A DNA stretch of 64,000 bases, taken from NCBI RefSeq assembly GCF_041807705.1, contig NZ_JBGTYY010000005.1, positions 1 through 64,000 on the forward strand, written 5' to 3'. Each line of letters starts with the position of its first letter. Position 1 is the first letter of the stretch. Under the pieces are notes generated by a model, which did no database searches, was not told the DNA's origin, and saw only the letters and a program-made list of their open reading frames with translations. Source of the stretch: Mannheimia sp041807705. Lineage in GTDB: Bacteria > Pseudomonadota > Gammaproteobacteria > Enterobacterales > Pasteurellaceae. This document shows positions 8,247 through 17,101 of the stretch, piece by piece. The translations under genes and the position numbers were made by a program.

Positions 8247-9200
8247 ATGAAAAAATTAACAATTCAAGATGTTACACCCGAAACTATTTTCTACCAACGC
8301 CGTAAAATTATTACCGCGTTAGGTTTAGGTATTGCAGCTTCTGCATTGCCTAAAGTAAGTATGGCAGAAACACAAAGACACTTGCAATCACTACAGTTTA
8401 AACCGGATCCAAATAAAGGGCTTGAACTCACTCCGGAAAACAAAGTAATAGGCTATAACAATTTCTATGAGTTTGGCGTGGATAAAAGTGCACCAGCAAA
8501 AAATGCGGCAAACTTCAAAACCGATCCTTGGACATTGGAAATTGGCGGAGAAGTTGAAAATCCGTTTAGCTTAAATCATCAACAATTGCTTAATACGTTT
8601 CCACTAGAAGAACGCATTTACCGTTTTCGCTGTGTTGAAGCGTGGTCAATGGTTGTGCCGTGGATCGGCTTTGAGTTAGCTCGCTTAATTGAGATGGCAA
8701 AACCAACCAGTAAAGCCAAATATGTGGTCTTTCACACTTTATATGATCCTGCACAAATGCCGGGGCAAAAAAATCGCTTGCTAGGCGGTGGGATTGATTA
8801 TCCTTATGTAGAAGCTTTACGCTTAGATGAAGCCTTAAATTCATTAACACTACTATCCGTCGGTTTATACGGTAAAACCCTGCCACCGCAAAACGGTGCT
8901 CCTATTCGCTTAGTCGTGCCTTGGAAATATGGCTTTAAAAGTATTAAATCGATTGTGAAAATCACCTTTGCTGAAAAACGCCCACTCACTACTTGGGAAA
9001 GTCTTGCTCCAAATGAATATGGCTTTTATGCTAATGTGAATCCAAATGTTGATCATCCACGTTGGTCGCAAGCATCTGAACGAGTAATTGGTGCAGGCGG
9101 GTTATTATCCGTCAAACGCCAACCAACACTAATGTTTAATGGCTACGAAAATGAAGTGGCAAATTTATACCGTGGCTTAGATTTAAAGGTGAACTACTAA
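8247..9200 (+). CDS. msrP: Protein-methionine-sulfoxide reductase catalytic subunit MsrP
   Basis: This periplasmic molybdopterin enzyme reduces methionine sulfoxide in oxidised envelope proteins, with electrons from MsrQ. The 317-residue protein has a Tat signal (QRRKIITALGLG around residues 17-28, cleavage near SMA). A sulfite-oxidase-type fold follows, with the Mo-ligand Cys129 in YRFRCVEAWSMVVPW and the family end segments KYGFKSIKSIVKI and WESLAPNEYGFYANVNP. Its stop overlaps the start of msrQ (TAATG), so the two are coupled. The divergent ECF sigma operon is a plausible regulator. Confidence 0.95.
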   Translation: MKKLTIQDVTPETIFYQRRKIITALGLGIAASALPKVSMAETQRHLQSLQFKPDPNKGLELTPENKVIGYNNFYEFGVDKSAPAKNAANFKTDPWTLEIGGEVENPFSLNHQQLLNTFPLEERIYRFRCVEAWSMVVPWIGFELARLIEMAKPTSKAKYVVFHTLYDPAQMPGQKNRLLGGGIDYPYVEALRLDEALNSLTLLSVGLYGKTLPPQNGAPIRLVVPWKYGFKSIKSIVKITFAEKRPLTTWESLAPNEYGFYANVNPNVDHPRWSQASERVIGAGGLLSVKRQPTLMFNGYENEVANLYRGLDLKVNY

Positions 9201-9784
9201 TGCTAACCGGATTACGCATACTTATTCATCTCGGCTGTCTATTACCGCTAGTTTGGGTAGCTCAGCTATTATATACGGGTAATGAAACAGTATTAGGTGC
9301 CGATCCGATTAAAGAGCTGGAGCATTTTCTCGGTTATGGTGCGATCGTCATTTTTTGTATAATGTTTCTACTTGGTATTGCTCTACAATACCTAAAGAAA
9401 AATCAGTATCAAATTTTACGCCGTCCATTGGGCTTATGGACGTTTGTATGGGCAGCTCTACATATTTCAAGCTATCTATTGTTAGAATTAAGCCTTGATG
9501 TAAAATTATTTTTTAGCGAGCTTGCCGGTCGCCCATATTTGATTTTAGGAGCAGCTGCTTTTTTCATTCTAAGCATAATGGCAATAACTTCGCTGCCTAT
9601 GCTAAAACGAAAATTAGGAACACGCTGGGGGACGATTCACCAGTGGGCTTATCCTGCATTAGTATTGGCGATGGTACATTATTATTGGTCGGTAAAGAGC
9701 GTAACATTCGATCCAATTATCATCGGAGTCTTAGTGCTGTTTATTGTTGCTCATAAAATACAGGCTAAATTTGCAAAAAAATAG
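9200..9784 (+). CDS. msrQ: Heme-binding membrane subunit MsrQ
   Basis: MsrQ is the inner-membrane b-type cytochrome that passes electrons from the quinone pool or a flavin reductase to MsrP. The 194-residue protein has about six hydrophobic segments, with conserved His in segments such as WAALHISSYLL, TIHQWAYPAL and AMVHYYWSVK, as in YedZ/ferric-reductase-like proteins. It starts on the A of the msrP stop codon. A strong terminator follows at 9828-9862. Confidence 0.93.
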   Translation: MLTGLRILIHLGCLLPLVWVAQLLYTGNETVLGADPIKELEHFLGYGAIVIFCIMFLLGIALQYLKKNQYQILRRPLGLWTFVWAALHISSYLLLELSLDVKLFFSELAGRPYLILGAAAFFILSIMAITSLPMLKRKLGTRWGTIHQWAYPALVLAMVHYYWSVKSVTFDPIIIGVLVLFIVAHKIQAKFAKK

Positions 9785-9820
9785 CAAAATCACACCGCTT
9801 GCAGCAGTCAAACTACATAC

Positions 9821-9863
9821 AAAAAATAATGGCATAAGTGACTCACTTATGCCATTTTTTATA
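9821..9863. terminator. Bidirectional terminator after msrPQ
   Basis: A perfect 14-base stem is formed by 9828-9841 and 9843-9856 around a single-base centre, with A-run before and T-run after. It can end msrQ on the plus strand and the ansB remnant on the minus strand. Confidence 0.85.
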
Positions 9864-9886
9864 TGCTTTAACGTTTATTAAAAATC

Positions 9887-10243
9887 TTAAAAATATTGTT
9901 GGCTTCCTCTAAATAATGCAAGATTTTCCGCATTCATATTGCCGTTACCAACACCTGCTACGACAATACCTTGATAGCCTACATCTAACAAGGCCTTAGT
10001 GGGCCAATTTTCACAATCTGCTCACCTTTGATATTCGCCAATGTTTTCATTTCTGGCACTGCTTCAATTAAGGTTTCAATATTCAAATTGCCCCGCTTGA
10101 TATGCACTGCTATTCGCATTCTGCTGACTACCGGCAATAGTTCCGCCTGTCGCTAAAATAGTGATATTAGGTAATTCTGCCGCATTGGCTGTTCCAAATA
10201 AGCCACCTAACATTGCTGCTAATACTAATTTTTTGAATTTCAT
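9887..10243 (-). pseudogene. ansB: Type II L-asparaginase remnant
   Basis: The start at ATG 10243 has a good AAGGAG site and encodes a signal peptide (ending TANA) and the asparaginase N-terminal motif ITILATGGTIAGS with its catalytic Thr. The frame breaks around residue 55 (QAGQFEY then stop). A later frame continues with ETLIEAVPEM-like sequence and the segment KTLANIKGEQIVKIG. After that most of the gene is gone and the text jumps to KALLDVGYQGIVVAGVGNGN, a C-terminal asparaginase segment, in yet another frame, ending at 9887. The intact enzyme is about 350 residues, so roughly two thirds are deleted. Confidence 0.85.
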
Positions 10244-10445
10244 ATAAGACTCCTTAATTAAAAAAACTAAAGAGATCATACCGATAAATCAGTATAATTT
10301 GATCTGGTACATAAAAGTGAAAAGTAAATCTAACTCACTATTGCAGTGCTTATAAAATAACAACTATTGCTATTTTTACTGTTATAAAGGGTAGTATTTT
10401 TTCTAAGAAGCAATGTGGTTTGATAGAAAAGCTATTTTATTAATA

Positions 10446-10474
10446 GAAAAAAGCACTCGGTCAGAGACGAGTGC
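10446..10474 (-). terminator. Terminator of the 601-residue orphan gene
   Basis: The stem GCACTCG (10453-10459) / CGAGTGC (10468-10474), read on the minus strand, is followed by six T. It lies 17 bases beyond the stop codon, so the gene has its own 3' end. Confidence 0.85.
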
Positions 10475-10490
10475 CATCAGGATAAGAAAA

Positions 10491-12296
10491 TTATGGATTA
10501 CAGTAAATTATAGGAATAATATTCATTTCTTTTGCTGCGTGAGAAAATGAAGATATAATCCATAAAAGTTGTATTATATGGCCTCTTACTTTTTCATCTG
10601 TTTTTATTTTATTAAACTCAGTCTCTATTTGACTTTTTGATAAAAATGGGCAACATAATATGCATTTTCTAGATAAAGAGTGATTTTTTAATAGAGAATC
10701 TAGTTTTGATTCAAAATCTTGCAAATCACCTTTTCTTACTCTAGATATATTAGTTAAAGGGCCTTTGGGTATTTTATATTTTTCATTAAACTTTGAATTT
10801 AATTTTTTATCTAGGAACAAAGATTTTGTGAAATACATATTCCCTATGTTCTTAATGGCTTGTCCGACAACTTCATGTAAATTACTCGCGGATGTTGTTA
10901 TGTTATCAGTATATTTTGAATGTATGAAGTTTATTGATTTATCAGAGATGTTAATAGTTATATGATCAGCCCATTCAGTGCCTAAATCATCACAAAAAAT
11001 GTAATCATCTTCTTTATGTAAATTTTCTACAAAACCAAAAACAGACTTAATAGAGAATTCAGTAGAACTTTCTGTTAGAGGATCATCTTTAGGTTCTTTT
11101 TCATCTTCTACTAAGAAGTTATCCTTAGGTTTAAGTATTTCTAATATATTATCTCTTTCAGAGATGCCTGAACGATCTTGGAAGCAAGAATCCATAAAAT
11201 ACATATATTTGGGATCGGTAAATGTCACACAATATAGCTTATTTTTCTTGATATAAGATTGAATGCTAGTTTCTTTGCTTTCATGTTCTATTTTTAACCG
11301 TGAAAGTATATTTATTTTAATAGATAACGTTTTTTTATTGACTTTTAATATATCTTTTTTACCTACCCCTTCAATCAAGAAAGAGTTCTTGTTCAATTCA
11401 GATAACTCATAGACTTTTTCTAATCTTAAAGATAATTTTCGTTTTAATCTATCTGTAATATAAACTTTTTTAGAATCTAATCTATAAAAATAGATACTAT
11501 TATTTTCGAAATCATCAAATAACTGACCAGCATCAATCAAAATTGAACTAGGTTTTACTCCAGAGTCAATTACTTCGCTCAAATCAAGCCTTTTAGCAAA
11601 ATGCTCTAGGAACTCATTATTTTTACCCCTTTGAAGTATTTCAAGTTTATTTTTAGCCCAACTAATTATATCTTGAAATTTAACTCGTTGTGAAAGCTCA
11701 TTAACTCTACCAGAATTGGATAGAGATATAATATTTGAATCATCTCTGACCTTTATATGAGATGGTATCGATCTCCCTGCGCCATAAAGAGATAAAACAC
11801 CATTAAGATTGACAGCTTCATATGATCTGGATCTTATGGCTTTATCAGATACTGTCATATTTCTTAAAGATAATTTCTGACACTCTGCATTTTCAGAGAA
11901 AAGGGATGTGTTACTTAATCCACTTAATAATTCGAACTTTTTATCTATTATTTTAGAAATGTTAGAACAACTCTTACTTAAAATAACCAAGAAATTATCT
12001 ATTTCAATTAGGATTATATAGGCATGTATAATATCACTAAATTTTACGTCACTTTCTTGAGTGTCAATAAAATACGCAGGTTTTTCTGATAGAAATACAC
12101 GTAAGGAATAGAAATATGATTTTCCATCAATTTCAATATTTTCCCTTACCTTATTAACTAAGAAGTCTTTTCCTTCTTGGCCATTATTACTTGCACAATT
12201 AAGAATTTCTAAATGATCTATATTTTGATCTTTAGATTTATAGAAATAAGCGCTCTTTGTTAATGCTAACATTGATTCATCTAGTAGAGTAACCAT
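10491..12296 (-). CDS. Orphan protein with PD-(D/E)XK nuclease-like C-terminal region
   Basis: I do not recognise a named family for this 601-residue protein. No signal peptide or membrane segment is seen, so it is probably cytosolic. Residues 433-482 read CDDLGTEWADHITI, then INFIHSKYTD, then SNLHEVVGQAIKNI: the acidic pair Asp436/437, Glu441, Lys461 after a beta-strand, and Gln479 fit a PD-(D/E)XK nuclease core of the kind found in defence-island proteins. Upstream, residues 144-205 (LRNMTVSDKAIRSRSYEAVN, GAGRSIPSHIKV, SGRVNELSQR) look like a conserved domain of the same wider group. The gene is strikingly AT-rich and poor in uptake signals compared with its neighbours, suggesting transfer. 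It is monocistronic, between an ansB remnant and purL. A defence role is inferred, not shown. Confidence 0.6.
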   Translation of the reverse strand: MVTLLDESMLALTKSAYFYKSKDQNIDHLEILNCASNNGQEGKDFLVNKVRENIEIDGKSYFYSLRVFLSEKPAYFIDTQESDVKFSDIIHAYIILIEIDNFLVILSKSCSNISKIIDKKFELLSGLSNTSLFSENAECQKLSLRNMTVSDKAIRSRSYEAVNLNGVLSLYGAGRSIPSHIKVRDDSNIISLSNSGRVNELSQRVKFQDIISWAKNKLEILQRGKNNEFLEHFAKRLDLSEVIDSGVKPSSILIDAGQLFDDFENNSIYFYRLDSKKVYITDRLKRKLSLRLEKVYELSELNKNSFLIEGVGKKDILKVNKKTLSIKINILSRLKIEHESKETSIQSYIKKNKLYCVTFTDPKYMYFMDSCFQDRSGISERDNILEILKPKDNFLVEDEKEPKDDPLTESSTEFSIKSVFGFVENLHKEDDYIFCDDLGTEWADHITINISDKSINFIHSKYTDNITTSASNLHEVVGQAIKNIGNMYFTKSLFLDKKLNSKFNEKYKIPKGPLTNISRVRKGDLQDFESKLDSLLKNHSLSRKCILCCPFLSKSQIETEFNKIKTDEKVRGHIIQLLWIISSFSHAAKEMNIIPIIYCNP

Positions 12297-12323
12297 ATCT
12301 TTTTACCTTTTATCCAAGTAATA

Positions 12324-12350
12324 AACAAACACCCACCAAAGGCGGGTGCT
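12324..12350 (-). terminator. Terminator of purL
   Basis: The imperfect stem CACCCACC (12330-12337) / GGCGGGTG (12341-12348), read on the minus strand, is followed by a T-rich stretch. It lies directly after purL and just before the start of the orphan gene. Confidence 0.7.
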
Positions 12351-12358
12351 TTCATTCA

Positions 12359-15300
12359 TTATTCTAACCCAACCCTCACATTCCTAAACAACCTTACCCA
12401 AGCCCCGTCTTCCGTCCAATCTTCCGGACACCAAGAATTGCTGACTGCTCGGAACACTCGTTCAGGGTGTGGCATCATAATGGCTACTCGTCCATCAACA
12501 TTGGTTAAGGCAGTGATGCCTAATGCCGAGCCGTTCGGGTTGGCTGGGTATTGCTCGGTTGGATTCAGATTGTAGTCCACATATTGAGCGGCAATCAAAT
12601 TCTGTTTTTGCAGATTGTGAAGTTGATCACTATTTTTAAATTCTACTCGCCCTTCACCGTGTGAAACCGTAATCGGCATATGGCTGCCTGCCATACCTAC
12701 GAACCAAACTGAATTGGTTTCGTTGATTTTGACCATCGCTACACGAGCCTCGAAGCGTTCGGATTTATTGCGAACAAAGCGTGGCCAGTTTTCCGTACCC
12801 GGAATGATTTCCGCCAAGTTGGAGACCATTTGGCAACCGTTACACACTCCTAAGACAAGCGTGTTCGGGTTAACGAAGAATTGGCTGAATTGATCACGCA
12901 ACATTGGGTTGAACAGGATTGATTTCGCCCAGCCGCCGCCCGCACCCAGTACGTCGCCGTAAGAAAAACCACCGCACGCCACCATTGCGTTGAAGTCGTT
13001 TAAGTTGCGTCTGCCGGAGATTAAGTCGGACATATGCACGTCAATCGCTTTAAAGCCAGCACGGTCGAACGCAGCCGCCATTTCGTAGTGGCTGTTTACG
13101 CCTTGCTCACGCAGGATCGCAATGCTTGGTTTTGCCCCTTTGTTGATAAACGGTGCAGCGATGTCTTCGTTCACATCATAGGTTAAGAATGCAGATAAGC
13201 CTTTGTTATTCTCATCTTTTTTCGCTGCGAACTCTTGGTCTGCACACTCAGGGTTATCACGTAAACGTTGCATTTGGTGGGTTAATTCCGCCCAAATACC
13301 ACGTAATTCAGAGCGTTTTTCGCTTAACAGTTTGCGAGAGCCACGGCTGATTTCAAAGCGGTTATCCGCATTTACCGCACCTAATTCTTTGGTTACGTGA
13401 ATCAAGTTGTGAGCTTTTAACACCTCACGTACCGCATTTAGTTCGCTGTCAGCAACTTGGATTACCGCACCCAATTCTTCATTAAATAGTACCGCTAAAT
13501 CGTTGTCGCCAAGGGCTGAAATATCTACATCTACACCACAGTTACCCGCAAACGCCATTTCCGCAAGGGTGGTGATTAAACCGCCGTCTGAACGGTCGTG
13601 GTAAGCCAGCAGTTTGTCGTCTGCCACTAAGGTTTGCATTGCGTTAAAGAAACCTTTTAAGCGTTCTACATTCACTACGTCCGCCGGTTTGTCGCCGAGC
13701 TGTTTATAAACCTGTGCTAATGCTGTTGCCCCTAAGCGGTTGTTGCCTTCGCCTAAGTCAATTAACAATAAGCGGCTTGCCCCTTTATCAGTACGAAGTT
13801 GTGGAGTAACCGTTTTACGCACATCTTCCACACGAGCAAATGCTGAAATCACAAGGGAAAGTGGGGCGGTAACCGTTTTCTTCTCGCCATTTTCTTCCCA
13901 AGTAGTTTTCATCGACATTGAGTCTTTACCCACTGGAATGGTGATGCCAAGTGCCGGGCAAAGCTCTTCGCCCACCGCTTTCACCGCTTCGTATAAACCG
14001 GCATCTTCGCCCTCGTGTCCCGCTGCCGACATCCAGTTTGCGGAAAGTTTAATGCGTTTGATGTCGCCAATGTTAGTCGCCGCAATGTTGGTAATGCTTT
14101 CCGCCACCGCTAAGCGAGCCGATGCTCCGAAGTCTAGTAGTGCAACCGGTGCACGTTCGCCCATTGACATCGCTTCGCCGTGATAGCTATCAAGGCTTGC
14201 GGTGGTTACGGCACAATCTGCCACAGGAATTTGCCACGGGCCGACCATCTGATCTTGTGCCACCATTCCCGTTACTGAGCGATCGCCGATGGTAATCAGG
14301 AAGGTTTTTTCAGCCACCGCAGGCAAACGTAATACACGATGAAATGCCTCTTTGAGCTCAATATCAGCGGTGACAAGCGGTGGATTGTTTACGGTTTTTG
14401 ACGAAGCATCTCGTTGCATTTTCGGGGTTTTACCAAGCAGTACATTCATCGGCAAATCGATCGGCTTATTGTTGAAATGTGTGTCAGCAAGGGTTAAATG
14501 CTTCTCTTTCGTTGCCTCGCCAATCACCGCAAATGGGGCTCTTTCCCTTTCGCACAATGCTGTGAAAATGTCGAGTTTTTCAGGGGAAACGGCAAGCACA
14601 TAACGCTCTTGCGATTCGTTACACCAAATTTCAAGTGGCGACATTCCTTTTTCATCGCACAAGATGTTACGCAAATCAAACTTACCGCCACGTTCGCCGT
14701 CGTGAACCAATTCAGGCATCGCATTTGATAAACCGCCAGCCCCCACGTCGTGAATAAATAAAATTGGGTTCTCCGCCCCCATCTGCCAGCAACGGTCGAT
14801 CACTTCTTGGCAGCGACGTTCCATTTCTGGGTTTTCACGCTGAACCGAGGCAAAATCCAAATTCTCTTTCGATTTGCCCGAAGCCATAGACGAAGCCGCA
14901 CCGCCACCCAAGCCAATATTCATCGCAGGGCCGCCAAGCACAATTAATTTTGCTCCCACTGGGATTTCGCCTTTTTGCACGTGTTCAGCACGAATGTTGC
15001 CAATACCGCCAGCAAGCATAATTGGTTTATGGTAACCCCGCACTTCCTCACCTGCAAAACTATTTACTTTTTCTTCGTAAGTGCGGAAGTAGCCAAGCAA
15101 TGCTGGGCGACCGAACTCATTATTAAATGCAGCACCGCCAAGTGGGCCTTCGATCATAATATCTAACGCAGAAGCAATACGGCTCGGTTTAGAGAGCGGG
15201 TTTTCCCACGGCTGTTCAAAGTTTGGAATAACCAAATTTGAGACCGAGAAGCCTGTCAAACCTGCTTTCGGCTTCGCTCCACGCCCAGTTGCCCCTTCAT

Positions 15301-16255
15301 CACGAATTTCACCGCCCGAACCTGTCGCTGCACCAGGGAATGGCGAGATAGCAGTCGGATGATTATGGGTTTCCACTTTCATTAAAATATGCGCATCTTC
15401 TTGATGGTAACGATATTGCCCGTCTTGATCTGGAAAGAAACGGCCGACCGTTGAACCTTCCATCACGGCGGCATTGTCTTTATAAGCGGAAAGCACATAG
15501 TCTGGAGTTTTCTCGAAGGTGTTTTTGATCATTTTGAACAGGGATTTTTCCTGTTTCACGCCGTCAATCGTCCAGTCTGCGTTAAAAATTTTGTGGCGAC
15601 AGTGCTCGGAGTTGGCTTGGGCGAACATATAGAGTTCAATATCGTTCGGGTTGCGTCCAAGTGCGGTGAAATTTTCTACCAAATAATCAATTTCATCTTC
15701 CGCCAATGCCAAACCTAAATTCACGTTCGCCTCTTCAAGAGCCTCACGACCACCGCCTAAAATATCCACCGAAGTAAACGGCTTCGGCTCTTGCTGAGCG
15801 AAAAGCTGTTCGGCTTGGCTTTCGTTATCCAGCACCGTTTCCATCATACGGTCGTGTAATAAGCCTTTCAACGTCGTAAGTTGACTTTCGTTCGGCGTTT
15901 CAGAAAATTCTAAATAATATGCCGTGCCACGCTCAATTCGCTCTACTGCTGCCAAACCGCAGTTATGGGCGATGTCGGTTGCCTTAGACGACCACGAGGA
16001 AATCGTGCCGATACGAGGGGTAACAATCAGGCAAAACCCTGTCGGCTCGTCTTCTTCCAGCGTTGGACCGTAGTGCAATAACTCTTTGATTTTGTTTTCT
16101 TCATCGGCTACAAGCGGTCGATTTAATGCCACAAAATGCAAAAACTCCGCATAAACTGATTTTACAGGTAATTGATTTTGTTGGAATTTTTGCAGAAGTT
16201 GTTGAATGCGAAAAGCAGATAAGGCAGGCGAGCCACGGAAGGTTTGGATTGTCAT
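12359..16255 (-). CDS. purL: Phosphoribosylformylglycinamidine synthase
   Basis: PurL converts FGAR, ATP and glutamine to FGAM in the fourth step of purine synthesis, in the cytosol. The 1298-residue protein is the full-length single-chain form of gammaproteobacteria (E. coli about 1295). It has the N-terminal PurS-like domain, two AIRS-type halves (for example MKVETHNHPTAISPFPGAATG and PVGKDSMSMKTTWEE), and a C-terminal glutaminase domain with nucleophile Cys1138 in LGVCNGCQM and His1263/Glu1265 in MMPHPERVF. A PurR-like operator lies about 50 bases upstream, so repression by purines is likely. The gene appears intact. Confidence 0.97.
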   Translation of the reverse strand: MTIQTFRGSPALSAFRIQQLLQKFQQNQLPVKSVYAEFLHFVALNRPLVADEENKIKELLHYGPTLEEDEPTGFCLIVTPRIGTISSWSSKATDIAHNCGLAAVERIERGTAYYLEFSETPNESQLTTLKGLLHDRMMETVLDNESQAEQLFAQQEPKPFTSVDILGGGREALEEANVNLGLALAEDEIDYLVENFTALGRNPNDIELYMFAQANSEHCRHKIFNADWTIDGVKQEKSLFKMIKNTFEKTPDYVLSAYKDNAAVMEGSTVGRFFPDQDGQYRYHQEDAHILMKVETHNHPTAISPFPGAATGSGGEIRDEGATGRGAKPKAGLTGFSVSNLVIPNFEQPWENPLSKPSRIASALDIMIEGPLGGAAFNNEFGRPALLGYFRTYEEKVNSFAGEEVRGYHKPIMLAGGIGNIRAEHVQKGEIPVGAKLIVLGGPAMNIGLGGGAASSMASGKSKENLDFASVQRENPEMERRCQEVIDRCWQMGAENPILFIHDVGAGGLSNAMPELVHDGERGGKFDLRNILCDEKGMSPLEIWCNESQERYVLAVSPEKLDIFTALCERERAPFAVIGEATKEKHLTLADTHFNNKPIDLPMNVLLGKTPKMQRDASSKTVNNPPLVTADIELKEAFHRVLRLPAVAEKTFLITIGDRSVTGMVAQDQMVGPWQIPVADCAVTTASLDSYHGEAMSMGERAPVALLDFGASARLAVAESITNIAATNIGDIKRIKLSANWMSAAGHEGEDAGLYEAVKAVGEELCPALGITIPVGKDSMSMKTTWEENGEKKTVTAPLSLVISAFARVEDVRKTVTPQLRTDKGASRLLLIDLGEGNNRLGATALAQVYKQLGDKPADVVNVERLKGFFNAMQTLVADDKLLAYHDRSDGGLITTLAEMAFAGNCGVDVDISALGDNDLAVLFNEELGAVIQVADSELNAVREVLKAHNLIHVTKELGAVNADNRFEISRGSRKLLSEKRSELRGIWAELTHQMQRLRDNPECADQEFAAKKDENNKGLSAFLTYDVNEDIAAPFINKGAKPSIAILREQGVNSHYEMAAAFDRAGFKAIDVHMSDLISGRRNLNDFNAMVACGGFSYGDVLGAGGGWAKSILFNPMLRDQFSQFFVNPNTLVLGVCNGCQMVSNLAEIIPGTENWPRFVRNKSERFEARVAMVKINETNSVWFVGMAGSHMPITVSHGEGRVEFKNSDQLHNLQKQNLIAAQYVDYNLNPTEQYPANPNGSALGITALTNVDGRVAIMMPHPERVFRAVSNSWCPEDWTEDGAWVRLFRNVRVGLE

Positions 16256-16306
16256 TCTTTGGATTTTCCTATTTAAGATGAAAAACTAAACCGATTATAA
16301 ACGATT

Positions 16307-16322
16307 GCGCAAACGATTGCTA
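16307..16322 (-). promoter_or_regulatory. Candidate PurR operator upstream of purL
   Basis: The 16-mer GCGCAAACGATTGCTA matches the PurR consensus ACGCAAACGTTTGCGT at 12 of 16 positions with the central CG conserved. It lies 52 bases upstream of the purL start. A second partial half-site (ACGTTTGC) is seen near 16333. Confidence 0.6.
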
Positions 16323-16353
16323 TATTTGTCAGACGTTTGCTGTTAGATACATT

Positions 16354-16395
16354 TATTCATTAGTATCAAATAAATTTGTTCAATACTAATGAATA
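16354..16395. repeat. Perfect 13-bp inverted repeat
   Basis: TATTCATTAGTAT (16354-16366) is repeated in inverted form at 16383-16395 with 16 bases between. There is no T-run, so it is not an obvious terminator. It lies between the divergent purL and toxin-antitoxin genes. Confidence 0.6.
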
Positions 16396-16516
16396 CCTTT
16401 CAAAGAAGGTCCCCTCTATCAATCTGTTTTAAAAGATAATTTAAAAATAAGTTAATTTGACAACTCAAAATTAAAAGCAGACAATGCTTTTAATTATATC
16501 TTAATAGGAGCAGATT

Positions 16517-16696
16517 ATGTTTAAAGAGAAAGGCTATGATGAATTCCTAGCAGAAAAAATTCGCCTTGGCTTAGAAGATATGCAATCAGGTAATGGTCTT
16601 TCACTCGATGAATCAAAAGCACGAACCAAACAACTGATTGAACGTAAAGCAAGAGAACTCGCAAACTTTGAACAAGAGAATATCATTTATGGCTAA
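16517..16696 (+). CDS. Antitoxin of a ParE-type toxin-antitoxin pair
   Basis: The 59-residue, charged, helical protein begins at ATG 16517 after the ribosome site AGGAG. Its stop codon overlaps the start of the ParE-type toxin gene by 8 bases, the usual order and coupling of a type II pair with the antitoxin first. Sequence features (KGYDEFLAEKIRLGLEDM, then a Lys/Arg-rich helix) resemble ParD/StbD-like antitoxins that bind their own promoter and the toxin. The family assignment is by context and size more than by strong motifs. Confidence 0.65.
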   Translation: MFKEKGYDEFLAEKIRLGLEDMQSGNGLSLDESKARTKQLIERKARELANFEQENIIYG

Positions 16697-16976
16697 AACA
16701 TTACGAATTAGCAGTAGAGCTCAAAATGATATTGAAGAAATTTTAGCGAGCGTAATTGAATATACTGGTTTTGAAAGTAGTGGAATTCGCTTACAAGACG
16801 ATATTTACCAAAAATTTGAGACTATCGCTTATATGCCCTCTGCGGCTGGACGTTTAAGAGAAGATGGCACAAGAGAAGCATTCACTAGGCGTTATCGTAT
16901 TGTTTATACCGAATTAGAAAATGAAGTGTGGATTATTACCATTATTCATAGTAGCAGACTTTATCCACGCATTTAA
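16689..16976 (+). CDS. RelE/ParE-family toxin
   Basis: The 95-residue protein starts at ATG 16689, within the end of the antitoxin gene; an in-frame upstream start would overlap the antitoxin further and is less likely. ParE-fold features are seen: ISSRAQNDIEEILASVIEYTG, a central GRLREDGTREAFTRRYRIVYTEL and the C-terminal strand IITIIHSSRLYP. ParE proteins poison DNA gyrase, whereas RelE proteins cut mRNA; the sequence fits ParE better. A short terminator follows. Confidence 0.8.
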   Translation: MAKTLRISSRAQNDIEEILASVIEYTGFESSGIRLQDDIYQKFETIAYMPSAAGRLREDGTREAFTRRYRIVYTELENEVWIITIIHSSRLYPRI

Positions 16977-16984
16977 ATAACAAA

Positions 16985-17006
16985 CGACTAAAATAGTCGG
17001 TTTTTT
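16985..17006 (+). terminator. Terminator of the ParE-type module
   Basis: The stem CGACTA (16985-16990) / TAGTCG (16994-16999) is followed by a run of six T, just after the toxin stop codon. Confidence 0.7.
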
Positions 17007-17049
17007 ATTTGCAAAAAATTAATAAAATATCACCGCTTGTAAGCTCCAT

Positions 17050-17077
17050 AAAAAAAAGCCCGATTGTAACATCGGGC
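17050..17077 (-). terminator. Terminator of the TonB-dependent receptor
   Basis: Read on the minus strand, GCCCGAT and ATCGGGC (17058-17064 and 17071-17077) form a stem followed by eight T. It lies 24 bases after the receptor stop codon. Confidence 0.85.
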
Positions 17078-17101
17078 GTTTTAGTCTGAATTTAAGTCAG
17101 A

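Noticed and set aside
13153..15166. Several open frames on the strand opposite purL
   Set aside because: They are shadows of purL codons, lack ribosome sites and resemble no protein family.
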